From: Spirochaetaceae bacterium
GTDB lineage: Bacteria > Spirochaetota > Spirochaetia > SZUA-6 > Bin103
Length of the DNA stretch: 64,000 nt
Assembly: GCA_028820215.1 (NCBI GenBank)
Contig: JAPPKD010000266.1
Coordinates: 5,058 to 69,057, forward strand
Direction: 5' to 3'
Under the pieces are notes generated by a model. It worked only from the letters and a program-made list of their open reading frames with translations. It had not been told where the DNA came from and did no database searches. How positions within the stretch are numbered: the stretch's first letter is position 1; every line of letters starts with the position of its first letter. A program made the translations under genes and the position numbers. Positions 42,762 through 50,866 of this stretch are shown piece after piece.

Positions 42762-43769
42762 ATGAAGTACGAGTACGAGGAGCTGGGCAACGGCGTGGCG
42801 GTTCCGTGCCTGCACATCGACCTGGGCGGAGCGAACGGGCCGCGGGCCGGCAGGCAGATCAGGGACCGGATCTTCGACATCGTCGACCGGGAAGGGGCTC
42901 TGCTGTTCCGCGGCGCCGGGATCGACGGCCCGCGCGGATATGCCGGGTTTCTGGCGGCGATCGGCTTCCGCCACCACTCCTACGTGGGCGGCACCGCGCC
43001 GCGCACGGACCTCGGACGCGGCGTGTACACCGCGACCGACCTGCCTCCGGACACGACCGTGATGATCCACCAGGAGATGAGCTACCTGGACGATGTCCCC
43101 GACTACGTCTCCTTCTACTGCCACGTGCCGCCCGGGAACGGCCAGAAGACGAACCTGATCGGCGACATGCGCCGCCTGTCCGCGGAGCTGCCGGATGAGC
43201 TCAGACGGAAGTACCACGGAAGGCGCGCCCGCTTGCGCCGCACGCTGCGCACCGAGGGGAGCGAGCGGGTCGTCTCCCGCAGGGAGCGGAGCTGGCAGGA
43301 GGTCCTGGGCACCGGCGACCGGAGGGAGGCGAAGGCCCTCGCCGCGCGCAAGGGCTGGGACCTGACCTGGACCGCCGACGACTCGCTGATTTTCCTGCAG
43401 GAGCCGGCACGCTTCTTCCGGCCGCATCCCGTGCACGGCGAGATGTGGTGCAGCCAGGGACTGCACTACCAGCCGACGGGCCGGCGCCTGGTCGCCGAGC
43501 GCGACGGCAGGATGGGAGACGCCCTGCGGATCGCCACGGCCATGCGGGAGGAACCGGACAGCCTGGACGCCATGGTCATGGAGGACGGCAGCGAGGTGCC
43601 GCCGGAGGACTGCGCGGCCTGGTTCGAGCTCTGCTCGGCGGCGCAGGTCGCCTACGCGCTCGGCCGGGGCGAGATGATCATCCTGGACAACATGCTCATG
43701 GCGCACGGCCGATCGACCTTCACGGGCACGCGCACCATGTACGCGGCCCTGGGCGACCGCGCGGATTGA
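42762..43769 (+). CDS. TauD/TfdA-family Fe(II)/2-oxoglutarate dioxygenase
   Basis: This 335-residue protein has the TauD metal motif H-x-D/E in VMIHQEMSY. The C-terminal second histidine is in DNMLMAHGRSTFTG, followed by the arginine segment TRTMYAAL. The start at 42762 is supported by GGAGAGG upstream; reading from 42669 would overlap the HEPN gene. TauD relatives act on sulfonates, aromatic acids or amino acids. Its position next to PhyH-type genes suggests a shared type of oxidative chemistry. Confidence 0.82.
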   Translation: MKYEYEELGNGVAVPCLHIDLGGANGPRAGRQIRDRIFDIVDREGALLFRGAGIDGPRGYAGFLAAIGFRHHSYVGGTAPRTDLGRGVYTATDLPPDTTVMIHQEMSYLDDVPDYVSFYCHVPPGNGQKTNLIGDMRRLSAELPDELRRKYHGRRARLRRTLRTEGSERVVSRRERSWQEVLGTGDRREAKALAARKGWDLTWTADDSLIFLQEPARFFRPHPVHGEMWCSQGLHYQPTGRRLVAERDGRMGDALRIATAMREEPDSLDAMVMEDGSEVPPEDCAAWFELCSAAQVAYALGRGEMIILDNMLMAHGRSTFTGTRTMYAALGDRAD

Positions 43770-43797
43770 CCGCAACCGGCAGCCGGCACCCCGGGCG

Positions 43798-44736
43798 CTA
43801 CTCCGGCACCGCGATCGTCACCGAGGCGCTTACCTCCTCTCCGTTCACGGCGTAGATCGCGTGATCGTTGGTTGAGAGCTTCACCTCGACGGTGCGCATG
43901 CCCGGGCTCAGTTCGGCGATGTGATACCACGGGCCGTACAGCCGGGCGATCTTCGTGCCGTCCACGTACAGGTGGGCGTGGCCCTCTCCCATGACGTGGG
44001 CGCCACTGGCGCGCTCGGGGGCGAAGGTGAAGTTCTCGGTCGACAGCGCCACGTTCCAGCCGGTCATCGCGTCGCGGTCGACGGAGATGCCGACCGTGGG
44101 CGCCGTCGTGCCGGCCGGTACCTCGAAGGCCGTCTCGTGATCGTGAGCGCCATGGTCGTGGGCGGCGGCGTCATGCACCATGCTGTCGCTGGCGTGCTCC
44201 ACCCGAACCTCTTCGAGCAGGACGCCCCAGGTCTTGCCGGGGTGATCGCGCAGATCGTGCACCACCAGGTCGAACGTGACCTGCGTGACCCGGTCGGCCA
44301 TGACGTGCAGGTCCGCCCGAACCGGGGTCAGCTCCAGGGGGACGTCGACCTGGTCGCCACCATGGACGGTGCCGCGGGCGCCTGACGCCAGGACCTCCGC
44401 GGCATCGTAACGGCCCACCGGCACGTGCTCACGTACCAGCTCGACGGTGGCGCCGTCCTTGTAGCGTGTCAGGTCGATCTCGCGCGGGGCGACCGTGATC
44501 GCCAGCCAGCCCTGGTCGGTACGGGCGCCGCGGCGGTGCACGCGGACCCCGTCCACGGTGAGCACCAACGCGGTGAAATCGTCGATCGCCTCGCGATGGT
44601 CGGTGATCAGCACGACCACCTCACCCGTTTCCACCTCGTCGGACCCGGAGGCTGAGGCCAGCGCCGCGCTCAGGACAAGCAGGCCGATCGCCAGGAGAGA
44701 CATGCCGCGAGGGCACACGCCAAGACCGTGGTTCAT
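43798..44736 (-). CDS. Secreted DUF4382-type protein with His-rich segment
   Basis: This protein is about 312 residues. After a signal peptide (hydrophobic core SLLAIGLLVLSAALASASG), residues 40-165 fit DUF4382 (VVLITDHREAIDDFTALVLT, GWLAITVAPREIDLTRYKDG). A His-rich linker (HDAAAHDHGAHDHE) follows. Then a C-terminal beta-sandwich-like domain (GEGHAHLYVDGTKIARLYGP then WYHIAELSPG) shares wording with periplasmic copper- or metal-binding domains. It may bind a metal at the cell surface. The start could be the ATG at 44736 or the internal one at 44703. Confidence 0.65.
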   Translation of the reverse strand: MNHGLGVCPRGMSLLAIGLLVLSAALASASGSDEVETGEVVVLITDHREAIDDFTALVLTVDGVRVHRRGARTDQGWLAITVAPREIDLTRYKDGATVELVREHVPVGRYDAAEVLASGARGTVHGGDQVDVPLELTPVRADLHVMADRVTQVTFDLVVHDLRDHPGKTWGVLLEEVRVEHASDSMVHDAAAHDHGAHDHETAFEVPAGTTAPTVGISVDRDAMTGWNVALSTENFTFAPERASGAHVMGEGHAHLYVDGTKIARLYGPWYHIAELSPGMRTVEVKLSTNDHAIYAVNGEEVSASVTIAVPE

Positions 44737-44812
44737 GGTGAGGTAGTCTGCCGGGATTCGCGACGCATGCGGTGGCAGCGTTCGGTCGACCGAAAAGTAT
44801 AGACTTCCGGCC

Positions 44813-45664
44813 ATGGCATACACAAACGGCGCGTCGGCCGGGCCGATTCACGCGGGCGAGCGGTTCACGGAGGCAGAGACGAAGCGGATCATGGAGGCGT
44901 TGAGTCGCGACGGGTATTGCTTCCTGGGCACGTCGATCCTGGAGCAGGACGAGGTGGCCGCGCTCCGCGACGCCATGGAGCGCATGATCGCCGATCCCGC
45001 GATGCAGGAGGACCAGCCCGGCAACCATCGCAAGGCCAGGTCGCTGATGCGGATGTTCGAGTACGACCGCTCCTTCCGCGACCTGATCGTGCGCGAGCCG
45101 TTCGCCAGTCTTGCGGAGGAGGTGCTGGACGACCAGTGCCACGTCATGGGCCAGAACGCGCTGTTCACGGAGCCCAATCCCGACGCCACGGCCGACGGTC
45201 CGGGAGGCTGGCACCTCGACGACCTGGTGCAGTTCCCGCTGCCGCCGGAGATCCCCCGCCACGATCCCGGTGTGCCGCTGCCGTGCAACGTCATGCAGCT
45301 CTTCACGCCGCTGACCAGCATCGACTCGGTCGCGTGCGGGCCGACGCAGCTGGTGCCGCAGAGCCACTACGCGGGCCGCCGCCCGACGGTCCAGGACCGC
45401 CCGCACTTCGACGGCAACGGGCCGGTGTCGATCCTGGCCGAGCCGGGCGACGCCTACATCTTCAACAACCAGGTCTGGCACCGCGGCGCGCCCAACGCCT
45501 CGGACCGCCGCCGGCTGCTCGGCGGAGCCACCTACAGCAAGCGCTACGTCGCGCAGCGCTTCTACCCGTTCATCGACTACCACATGCCCGAGCACGTATG
45601 GGAGGGAGCCGGCCCGCGGCTGCAGCGGATGCTCGGCCGCCACAAGTCCGGCTCCTACGGCTGA
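44813..45664 (+). CDS. PhyH-family Fe(II)/2-oxoglutarate dioxygenase
   Basis: This 283-residue protein has the HxD motif GWHLDDLVQF and the distal histidine in QVWHRGAPNASDRRRL, with the 2-oxoglutarate arginine nearby. QLFTPLTSIDSVACGPTQLV is the double-stranded beta-helix core. It is divergent from the DUF4382 gene, with about 75 bases between starts, and is followed by an EamA transporter gene. Confidence 0.82.
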   Translation: MAYTNGASAGPIHAGERFTEAETKRIMEALSRDGYCFLGTSILEQDEVAALRDAMERMIADPAMQEDQPGNHRKARSLMRMFEYDRSFRDLIVREPFASLAEEVLDDQCHVMGQNALFTEPNPDATADGPGGWHLDDLVQFPLPPEIPRHDPGVPLPCNVMQLFTPLTSIDSVACGPTQLVPQSHYAGRRPTVQDRPHFDGNGPVSILAEPGDAYIFNNQVWHRGAPNASDRRRLLGGATYSKRYVAQRFYPFIDYHMPEHVWEGAGPRLQRMLGRHKSGSYG

Positions 45665-45704
45665 GCGCTCCGGGCAGCCTCTGATGCAACGATGAGATAA
45701 GGGC

Positions 45705-46658
45705 GTGCCTCCGCTCGCCGTCGGCATCGTCCTGTTCTCGACGATCCTGCACGCCGGCTGGAACCTGGTCGCCAAGCAGCGCAGCGACTCGTGGGCGACG
45801 TTCCTGCAGATCCTGTTCACGATCAGCATCCCGGCCGTCCTCATAGCTGCCTGGGCCGAGCTGTTCATGAGGGGCATCCTGCCCCTTGTATGGCCGTTCC
45901 TGCTGGGGGCGAGCTGCTCGCAGGCGGTCTACTTCCTGGGGCTGACCCTGGGCTACCGCGCGGGCGACCTGGGGGTCGTATACCCGGTGACGAGGGCGCT
46001 GCCGGTGCTGTTCCTGGGCGGGTTCGACCTGGTCCGGAGCCTGTCGCCGAGCGTGTTGGGGTGGCTGGGGCTTGCCCTGGTGGCGGCGGGATGCCTGGTC
46101 ATTTCGTCGGCCGGCAGTCCGCGCCGCGCAGGCGAGGCAGGCGTGCGGAGGCCCCGCATGCTGCATGCCACGATCGGGTGGGCGGTGGTCGGCGCAGTCG
46201 GTACCGTCGGCTACACCGCGTTCGACAAGCTGGCGGCGGAGGCGCTGACCCGCGCGTACGGCGGCGGGCTGATCGACGCGATCCAGTACGGCCTCTGGGA
46301 GTTCATCCTCACCACCGTCCTGTACCCGCCGCTGTTGGTGATGGCCATGCGGGCGAGTGCCCGCAGGCGCGCGGGGGCGGATTCGGGCGCACCCGCATCG
46401 TGGCGGTCATGGCGCACGTACCTCGGCGACTGGCGCATCGCCGCGGTCGGACTCAGCATGTTCGCGGCCTATGCGCTGGTGCTCTGGGCCTACCAGCTCT
46501 CCGAGCGCGCCAGCTACGTGGTGGCGCTGCGCCAGTTCAGCATCGTCCTGGGCGTGGTCGCCGCCGCGATCCTGATGCGGGAGCGGGCGCCGGTGGTGCG
46601 CATCGGCGCGGCGGTCGTGATCGTGGCCGGCATCGCCCTGGTGTCGGTGGCGCCGTAG
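45705..46658 (+). CDS. EamA-family (DMT) transporter
   Basis: This 317-residue membrane protein has ten predicted helices in two five-helix repeats. The first repeat includes FLGLTLGYRAGDLGVVYPVT and the second includes LWAYQLSERASYVVALRQFS, each in the position expected for EamA. The start is a GTG at 45705. It probably exports or imports a small metabolite or amino acid. It is convergent with a dehydrogenase gene (28 bases between stops). Confidence 0.85.
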   Translation: MPPLAVGIVLFSTILHAGWNLVAKQRSDSWATFLQILFTISIPAVLIAAWAELFMRGILPLVWPFLLGASCSQAVYFLGLTLGYRAGDLGVVYPVTRALPVLFLGGFDLVRSLSPSVLGWLGLALVAAGCLVISSAGSPRRAGEAGVRRPRMLHATIGWAVVGAVGTVGYTAFDKLAAEALTRAYGGGLIDAIQYGLWEFILTTVLYPPLLVMAMRASARRRAGADSGAPASWRSWRTYLGDWRIAAVGLSMFAAYALVLWAYQLSERASYVVALRQFSIVLGVVAAAILMRERAPVVRIGAAVVIVAGIALVSVAP

Positions 46659-46685
46659 CGGCGGCGCGCACGGTGCAGGGGCCGG

Positions 46686-47477
46686 TCAGCCGATCAGCAG
46701 GGACTCGGCGCCGTCGATCCACACCTCGGTGCCGGTGATGTGGCGTGCGTCGTCGGAGGCCAGGAACGCCACCAGCTTGCCGATCTGTGCCGGGTCGCCG
46801 GCCTTGCCGCCGGTCAACGGGATGGATCCGCGCGGGTAGTCGGAGCGATCCGCCCGCATCTCGATGCCGTCGATGTTCCGCGGGAAGGTGTTTTCGTCGA
46901 TCTCGGACTCGAACCAGCCGGGGCAGACGGCGTTGACCCGGACACGCGCCGGCCCCAGTTCCACCGCCAGCTTCTTGGCGAAGGTGACCTGCGCCGCCTT
47001 GGAGGCGGAATACACCGACGAGCCGGTGACGCTGAACATGCGCGTCCCCTGCACGGAGGAGCAGATCGCGATCGAGCCGCCCGCGCGCTTGAGATGCGGA
47101 ACCGCGTACTTGACGGTGAGGAAGGTGCCCTTGAGGTTGATGTCGATGGTGGCGTCCCACTCCTGTGGGGTGATCTCCTCGACCGGCGCCCACACGCCGT
47201 TGATGCCGGCGTTCGCGAACACGATGTCCAGCCGCCCGCAGGCGGCGACCAGCGCGTCGACCGCCGCCGCCATCTGATCGGCCTGCGAGACGTCCGCGGT
47301 CAGCGCGAGCGCCTGTCCTCCGTCCGCCTCGATCTCCGCCACGGTCTGCTCGATCTGGCTGGTCGTGCGGGAGAGCACGCCCACGCTCGCGCCCTCACGG
47401 GCCAGCTCCAGGGCGGCGGCCTTGCCGATACCGGAGCCGGCGCCGGTCACCAGCGCGGCCTGTCCTTCGAACTTCAT
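46686..47477 (-). CDS. Short-chain dehydrogenase/reductase (SDR)
   Basis: This 263-residue classical SDR has the NAD(P) motif VTGAGSGIGKAAALELAREG, FANAGIN, the catalytic Ser in the SVQGTRMFSV area, and the YxxxK active site YSASKAAQ. CPGWFESEIDE follows the active site. It catalyses oxidoreduction of an alcohol/ketone substrate that cannot be named. Confidence 0.88.
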   Translation of the reverse strand: MKFEGQAALVTGAGSGIGKAAALELAREGASVGVLSRTTSQIEQTVAEIEADGGQALALTADVSQADQMAAAVDALVAACGRLDIVFANAGINGVWAPVEEITPQEWDATIDINLKGTFLTVKYAVPHLKRAGGSIAICSSVQGTRMFSVTGSSVYSASKAAQVTFAKKLAVELGPARVRVNAVCPGWFESEIDENTFPRNIDGIEMRADRSDYPRGSIPLTGGKAGDPAQIGKLVAFLASDDARHITGTEVWIDGAESLLIG

Positions 47478-47576
47478 CTATCACCCTCCTGCGCCATCGA
47501 CATGGATGCGGTCTGACTGGCCATGAATATAGACTATGCGAAACATGATGGACCGCCTGGGCAGGGCCCCGCCGCG

Positions 47577-47936
47577 ATGCAGCGCAGTGAAGACGTGATC
47601 GGGCTCAGCCTGACGCCAGGCGAGGGCGCGTGGTTGGAGGCATACCGAAGCTCGCTCCGGCAGCGCCATCCGGGCAGCGTCGTGCGTATGCTCGTGTACG
47701 GGTCGAAGGCTCGTGGAGACGCCCATCCGGACAGCGACCTGGACGTCCTGATCATCGTCCGGAACGACGCGACTCATCTCAAGCGTGCTCTGCGCAGAGT
47801 CGGCTACGATCTGGCGGCGACATCGGATGCCGTGCCCTCAATCATGGCGTATACGCTCGACGAGTGGAACGAACGGAGCGCGCGGGGGTATCCGTTCCAG
47901 TGTGCCGTCGAGCGCGACGGTGTGTCGGTTCTGTGA
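47577..47936 (+). CDS. MNT-type nucleotidyltransferase antitoxin (HEPN-MNT module 2)
   Basis: This 119-residue protein carries VYGSKARGDAHPDSDLDVLI, the G-S-x-x-R-G-x(5-7)-S-D-x-D signature. Its stop overlaps the HEPN GTG (GTGA). The ATG at 47577 is preferred over an in-frame ATG at 47523, because the protein's first helix (LTPGEGAWLEAYRSSLRQRH) begins right after it. Together with the next gene it forms the second MNT-HEPN toxin-antitoxin module in the window; this one is of the COG1895/UPF0332 HEPN kind. Confidence 0.82.
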   Translation: MQRSEDVIGLSLTPGEGAWLEAYRSSLRQRHPGSVVRMLVYGSKARGDAHPDSDLDVLIIVRNDATHLKRALRRVGYDLAATSDAVPSIMAYTLDEWNERSARGYPFQCAVERDGVSVL

Positions 47937-48346
47937 ATCGAGGCCTCGTCGTCGGCGAGTGGGTTCGGGCGCAGCAGACGCTGCGTGCAGCGGAGCTTCT
48001 CGTCCGGGAAGGCTTTCCCGAGGATGCAGTGTCGAGGACGTACTACTCGATTCTGCACGCTGCGCGTGCCGCGCTATGCGTGTGTGGCGTCGTGACCGAA
48101 AGCCACGCCGGTGCGCGCCGAATGTTTGGCAAACACCTGGTTCTTTCGGGAGCCATCGAGCGTGAGTGGGCGAGGTATCTGGGCGAGAGCCTGGATGATC
48201 GCCTCGCCGCAGATTACGACATTGGAACCTCTTGCTCGGTAGAGCAAGCACGAGAAGAGTGCACAAGAGCCGGGGAGTTCTTGTCGCGGATTCGGCGTTA
48301 TCTCATCGACAACGGCTTGACCGAGAGCGAGCTGGATACCGCATGA
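47933..48346 (+). CDS. HEPN-domain toxin (UPF0332-like, HEPN-MNT module 2)
   Basis: This 137-residue helical protein has AVSRTYYSILHAARAALCV as helix two and ESHAGARRMFGKH, whose R-x(4-5)-H matches the HEPN RNase motif (compare RSLFxKHF of UPF0332 proteins). The start is a GTG that overlaps the MNT stop by four bases. It is not closely related to the first HEPN protein. Confidence 0.82.
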   Translation: MNRGLVVGEWVRAQQTLRAAELLVREGFPEDAVSRTYYSILHAARAALCVCGVVTESHAGARRMFGKHLVLSGAIEREWARYLGESLDDRLAADYDIGTSCSVEQAREECTRAGEFLSRIRRYLIDNGLTESELDTA

Positions 48347-48406
48347 GATCGCCTCATCATCATGAACGGCCACACACACCGCTGCCGATAGGAGGTTGAG
48401 ACGAAC

Positions 48407-49927
48407 ATGAAACGCATCGCCATCGGGCAGGTCCGGCAGGAGACCAATTCCTTCAATCCCGTGCTCACCGAGCGCTCTCACTTCGAGGACTACGGACTGG
48501 TCACGGGCGCCGACATCGTCGAGCGCTACGGCGACGTCGGCGAGCTGTCCGGGTTCACGGAGCTGCCGAAGATCCTCGGCAGCCCGGTGGAGTGGGTCGG
48601 CCTGTGCCGGGCGGTCACCTGGTCGGGCGGGCCTCTGGCCGCCGGGCTACTGGCGGAGCTGATCGAGATGGCCGTGCAGCCGCTGCGCGCGGGCGCGGTG
48701 GACGGGGTGCTGCTCTCCCTGCACGGGGCGCAGTCGGCGGTCGACGACCCCGACGTGTCGGGCCGCGTGCTGGAGGCGATCCGCGCGGCGGTCGGTCCCG
48801 GGACGCCGCTGGTGGCAACCCTGGACCTGCACGCCAACCTGACGCCGCTGATGGTGCGCTCGGCGGACGTGCTGGTCGGCTACCACACCCATCCGCACGT
48901 CGACGAGGACACCACCGGCGCACGCGCCGCCGTGGTGCTGGCGCGCCTCCTGGAAACGGCCGAGCGGCCGGCGGTGAGCGCCTGGAAGATGCCGATGGTC
49001 CACAACGGCGACGGCCGCTCCACCGACCGCGGCATCCAGCGCGACCTGTGGCGCCGCATCGTGGCGGCCGAGGGGGCGGACGACGTCGCCTCCATGGGGC
49101 TGTACCCCGTGCAGCCGTGGCTCGACGCGCCGCACCTGGGCTGGACCTTCTACCAGGCGTACTGGGGCGCCGAGCCGCCGATGGATCCGCAGGCGGTCGC
49201 GCGGGAATGCTGGGCGACGCGCGCCTACTCGGAGGCGGAGCGGTTCGTCACCCCCGACCGGCTGGTGGTGGCGGCGCGGGCTATCGACGGCGGGCCGGTG
49301 GCGGTGTCGGAGTTCCACGACTCCACCAACAGCGGCGCGCCCGGCGATAGCACACGCCTGCTGGCCGCCCTGCTGGCCGATCCGGTAGGCGAGGGGGGCG
49401 CGCTGGCCTTCTGCGTGGACCCGGAGTCGGTCGACCGCTCCACGCGAGCGGGCGTCGGCGCCACGGTGGACCTCAAACTGGGCGGCAAGCGTGACCCGTA
49501 CTCGGAGCCGCTGACGGTGACCGCGCGCGTTGAGAGGCTGGGCACGCTGGCCTACCGGCTGAGCGGCCACGGCGGCCACAACTTCCCGGTCGACATGGGG
49601 CGCATGGCGCGCATCCGTGCCGGCGAGCTCACCGTCGTGCTGGTGGAGAAGAGCGGCCCCGGCAGCTCGCCGCTCCTCTACGAGGCGGCGGGCGCCGATC
49701 CGCGGGACTTCAAGATCGTGCTCGCCAAGAGCCCGGAGGGATTCCGCAACGACTACGAGCCGTTCGCCGCCGGCATCCTGTTCTGCGCCGCACCCGGCTC
49801 CGCGTCACCGTACCTGGAGGAGTTCCGGTTCACGCAGATCACCCGGCCGCTCTACCCGTGGGACGACCTGACCGGCATGGAGCAGGCCGGCTGGGCCGGT
49901 CCCATGGACGTGCAGGGCAGGTCCTGA
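48407..49927 (+). CDS. M81-family metallopeptidase (MlrC/microcystinase-like)
   Basis: This 506-residue protein starts RIAIGQVRQETNSFNP, the M81 opening. It shows LLSLHGAQSAVDDPD, the zinc motif region TLDLHANLTPLMV, and VGYHTHPHVDEDTTGARAA with His-Asp ligands. MlrC enzymes hydrolyse linear peptides in microcystin degradation; most homologues have unknown peptide substrates. It has no signal peptide. A GGAGG site precedes the ATG. Confidence 0.88.
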   Translation: MKRIAIGQVRQETNSFNPVLTERSHFEDYGLVTGADIVERYGDVGELSGFTELPKILGSPVEWVGLCRAVTWSGGPLAAGLLAELIEMAVQPLRAGAVDGVLLSLHGAQSAVDDPDVSGRVLEAIRAAVGPGTPLVATLDLHANLTPLMVRSADVLVGYHTHPHVDEDTTGARAAVVLARLLETAERPAVSAWKMPMVHNGDGRSTDRGIQRDLWRRIVAAEGADDVASMGLYPVQPWLDAPHLGWTFYQAYWGAEPPMDPQAVARECWATRAYSEAERFVTPDRLVVAARAIDGGPVAVSEFHDSTNSGAPGDSTRLLAALLADPVGEGGALAFCVDPESVDRSTRAGVGATVDLKLGGKRDPYSEPLTVTARVERLGTLAYRLSGHGGHNFPVDMGRMARIRAGELTVVLVEKSGPGSSPLLYEAAGADPRDFKIVLAKSPEGFRNDYEPFAAGILFCAAPGSASPYLEEFRFTQITRPLYPWDDLTGMEQAGWAGPMDVQGRS

Positions 49928-49999
49928 TCGAGCTCTGACAGCCGCCATGCGCCTGATCATCAGGCCGCGAGTGCGCCGGCAAGACCACGCTCCGAATCG

Positions 50000-50803
50000 T
50001 CAGGCGAGCTGGAGGACGCGCCAGCGGTCGTAGTAGGGGAGCAGGATCTCGGGCAGGTTGGCGCGGACGTCGTCGCGCAGCCGCCAGCGCAGGCGCTCGT
50101 CGACCGGTTGCGGCTTCGCATCCGGGTCATGCACGCTCCAGCCGGCGGATACGGTCAGCCGCTCCGTGTCTCTGCGGTTGAGCCCACGGTGGATGGTGTC
50201 GCCCGACCAGAAGACGGCCTGGCCCGCCTTGAGCCTGATGCTGTGCTGGCCGGGGATGTCGTCGTGACGTGTCTCCAGCAGGCAGCGCCGTTCGTGCGGC
50301 GTCCGGTAGCGGCAGTGGCTGCCGGGCACGAGCTGCAGGCTCTCGTCGTCGACAGTGGCGAGGTGCCAGCGCCAGGTCGTGCGGGGCTTGCCCAGCACCG
50401 CCATCTCGGCGTCGTAGTCCAGGTCGCGTTCCTGCTTGCCCCAGTCTCGATGCCAGCCGATCGAGTAGTGGGAGTGGTAGGGGTTGGTGAAGATCAGGAT
50501 CGACCCCATGGTCAGGTCGGTGCCGATGAAGTGGTGGACGTAGTCCATGGCCGGACCGGACACCAGGTATTCGCCGAACACCGGCTCATCGAACTCCGGC
50601 GCCAGCAGGCCGCGGATGGCCCAAGGCTCGGTGTTCTGCTCGGTGGCCCAGTGGGTATAGACGTCGACCTGTCCTGACCGGACCTTGTGCTTGACGCGGC
50701 GCGCCGCGGCGGCGAGCTCGTCGAACATGCCGGGCTCGACGGCGTCATCGGCGATAAAGTAGCCGTCGGTCTCGAACTGTTCGGCCTGCTGGCGGGTGGG
50801 CAC
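50000..50803 (-). CDS. PhyH-family Fe(II)/2-oxoglutarate dioxygenase
   Basis: This 267-residue protein has HxD in IGWHRDWGKQ and the distal histidine in GDTIHRGLNRRDTERL. QLVPGSHCRYRTP and the C-terminal WSVHDPD follow. The start is a GTG at 50803 with GGAGGAGG six bases upstream; a GTG at 50830 would place this site inside the gene. It is the third PhyH-type protein in the window and is not in an operon. Confidence 0.8.
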   Translation of the reverse strand: MPTRQQAEQFETDGYFIADDAVEPGMFDELAAAARRVKHKVRSGQVDVYTHWATEQNTEPWAIRGLLAPEFDEPVFGEYLVSGPAMDYVHHFIGTDLTMGSILIFTNPYHSHYSIGWHRDWGKQERDLDYDAEMAVLGKPRTTWRWHLATVDDESLQLVPGSHCRYRTPHERRCLLETRHDDIPGQHSIRLKAGQAVFWSGDTIHRGLNRRDTERLTVSAGWSVHDPDAKPQPVDERLRWRLRDDVRANLPEILLPYYDRWRVLQLA

Positions 50804-50866
50804 GGGAGCCTCCTCCGGCAACGCTACCACACCGGCTGACGACGCACGCGCCCGTCGTGCTCAGGC

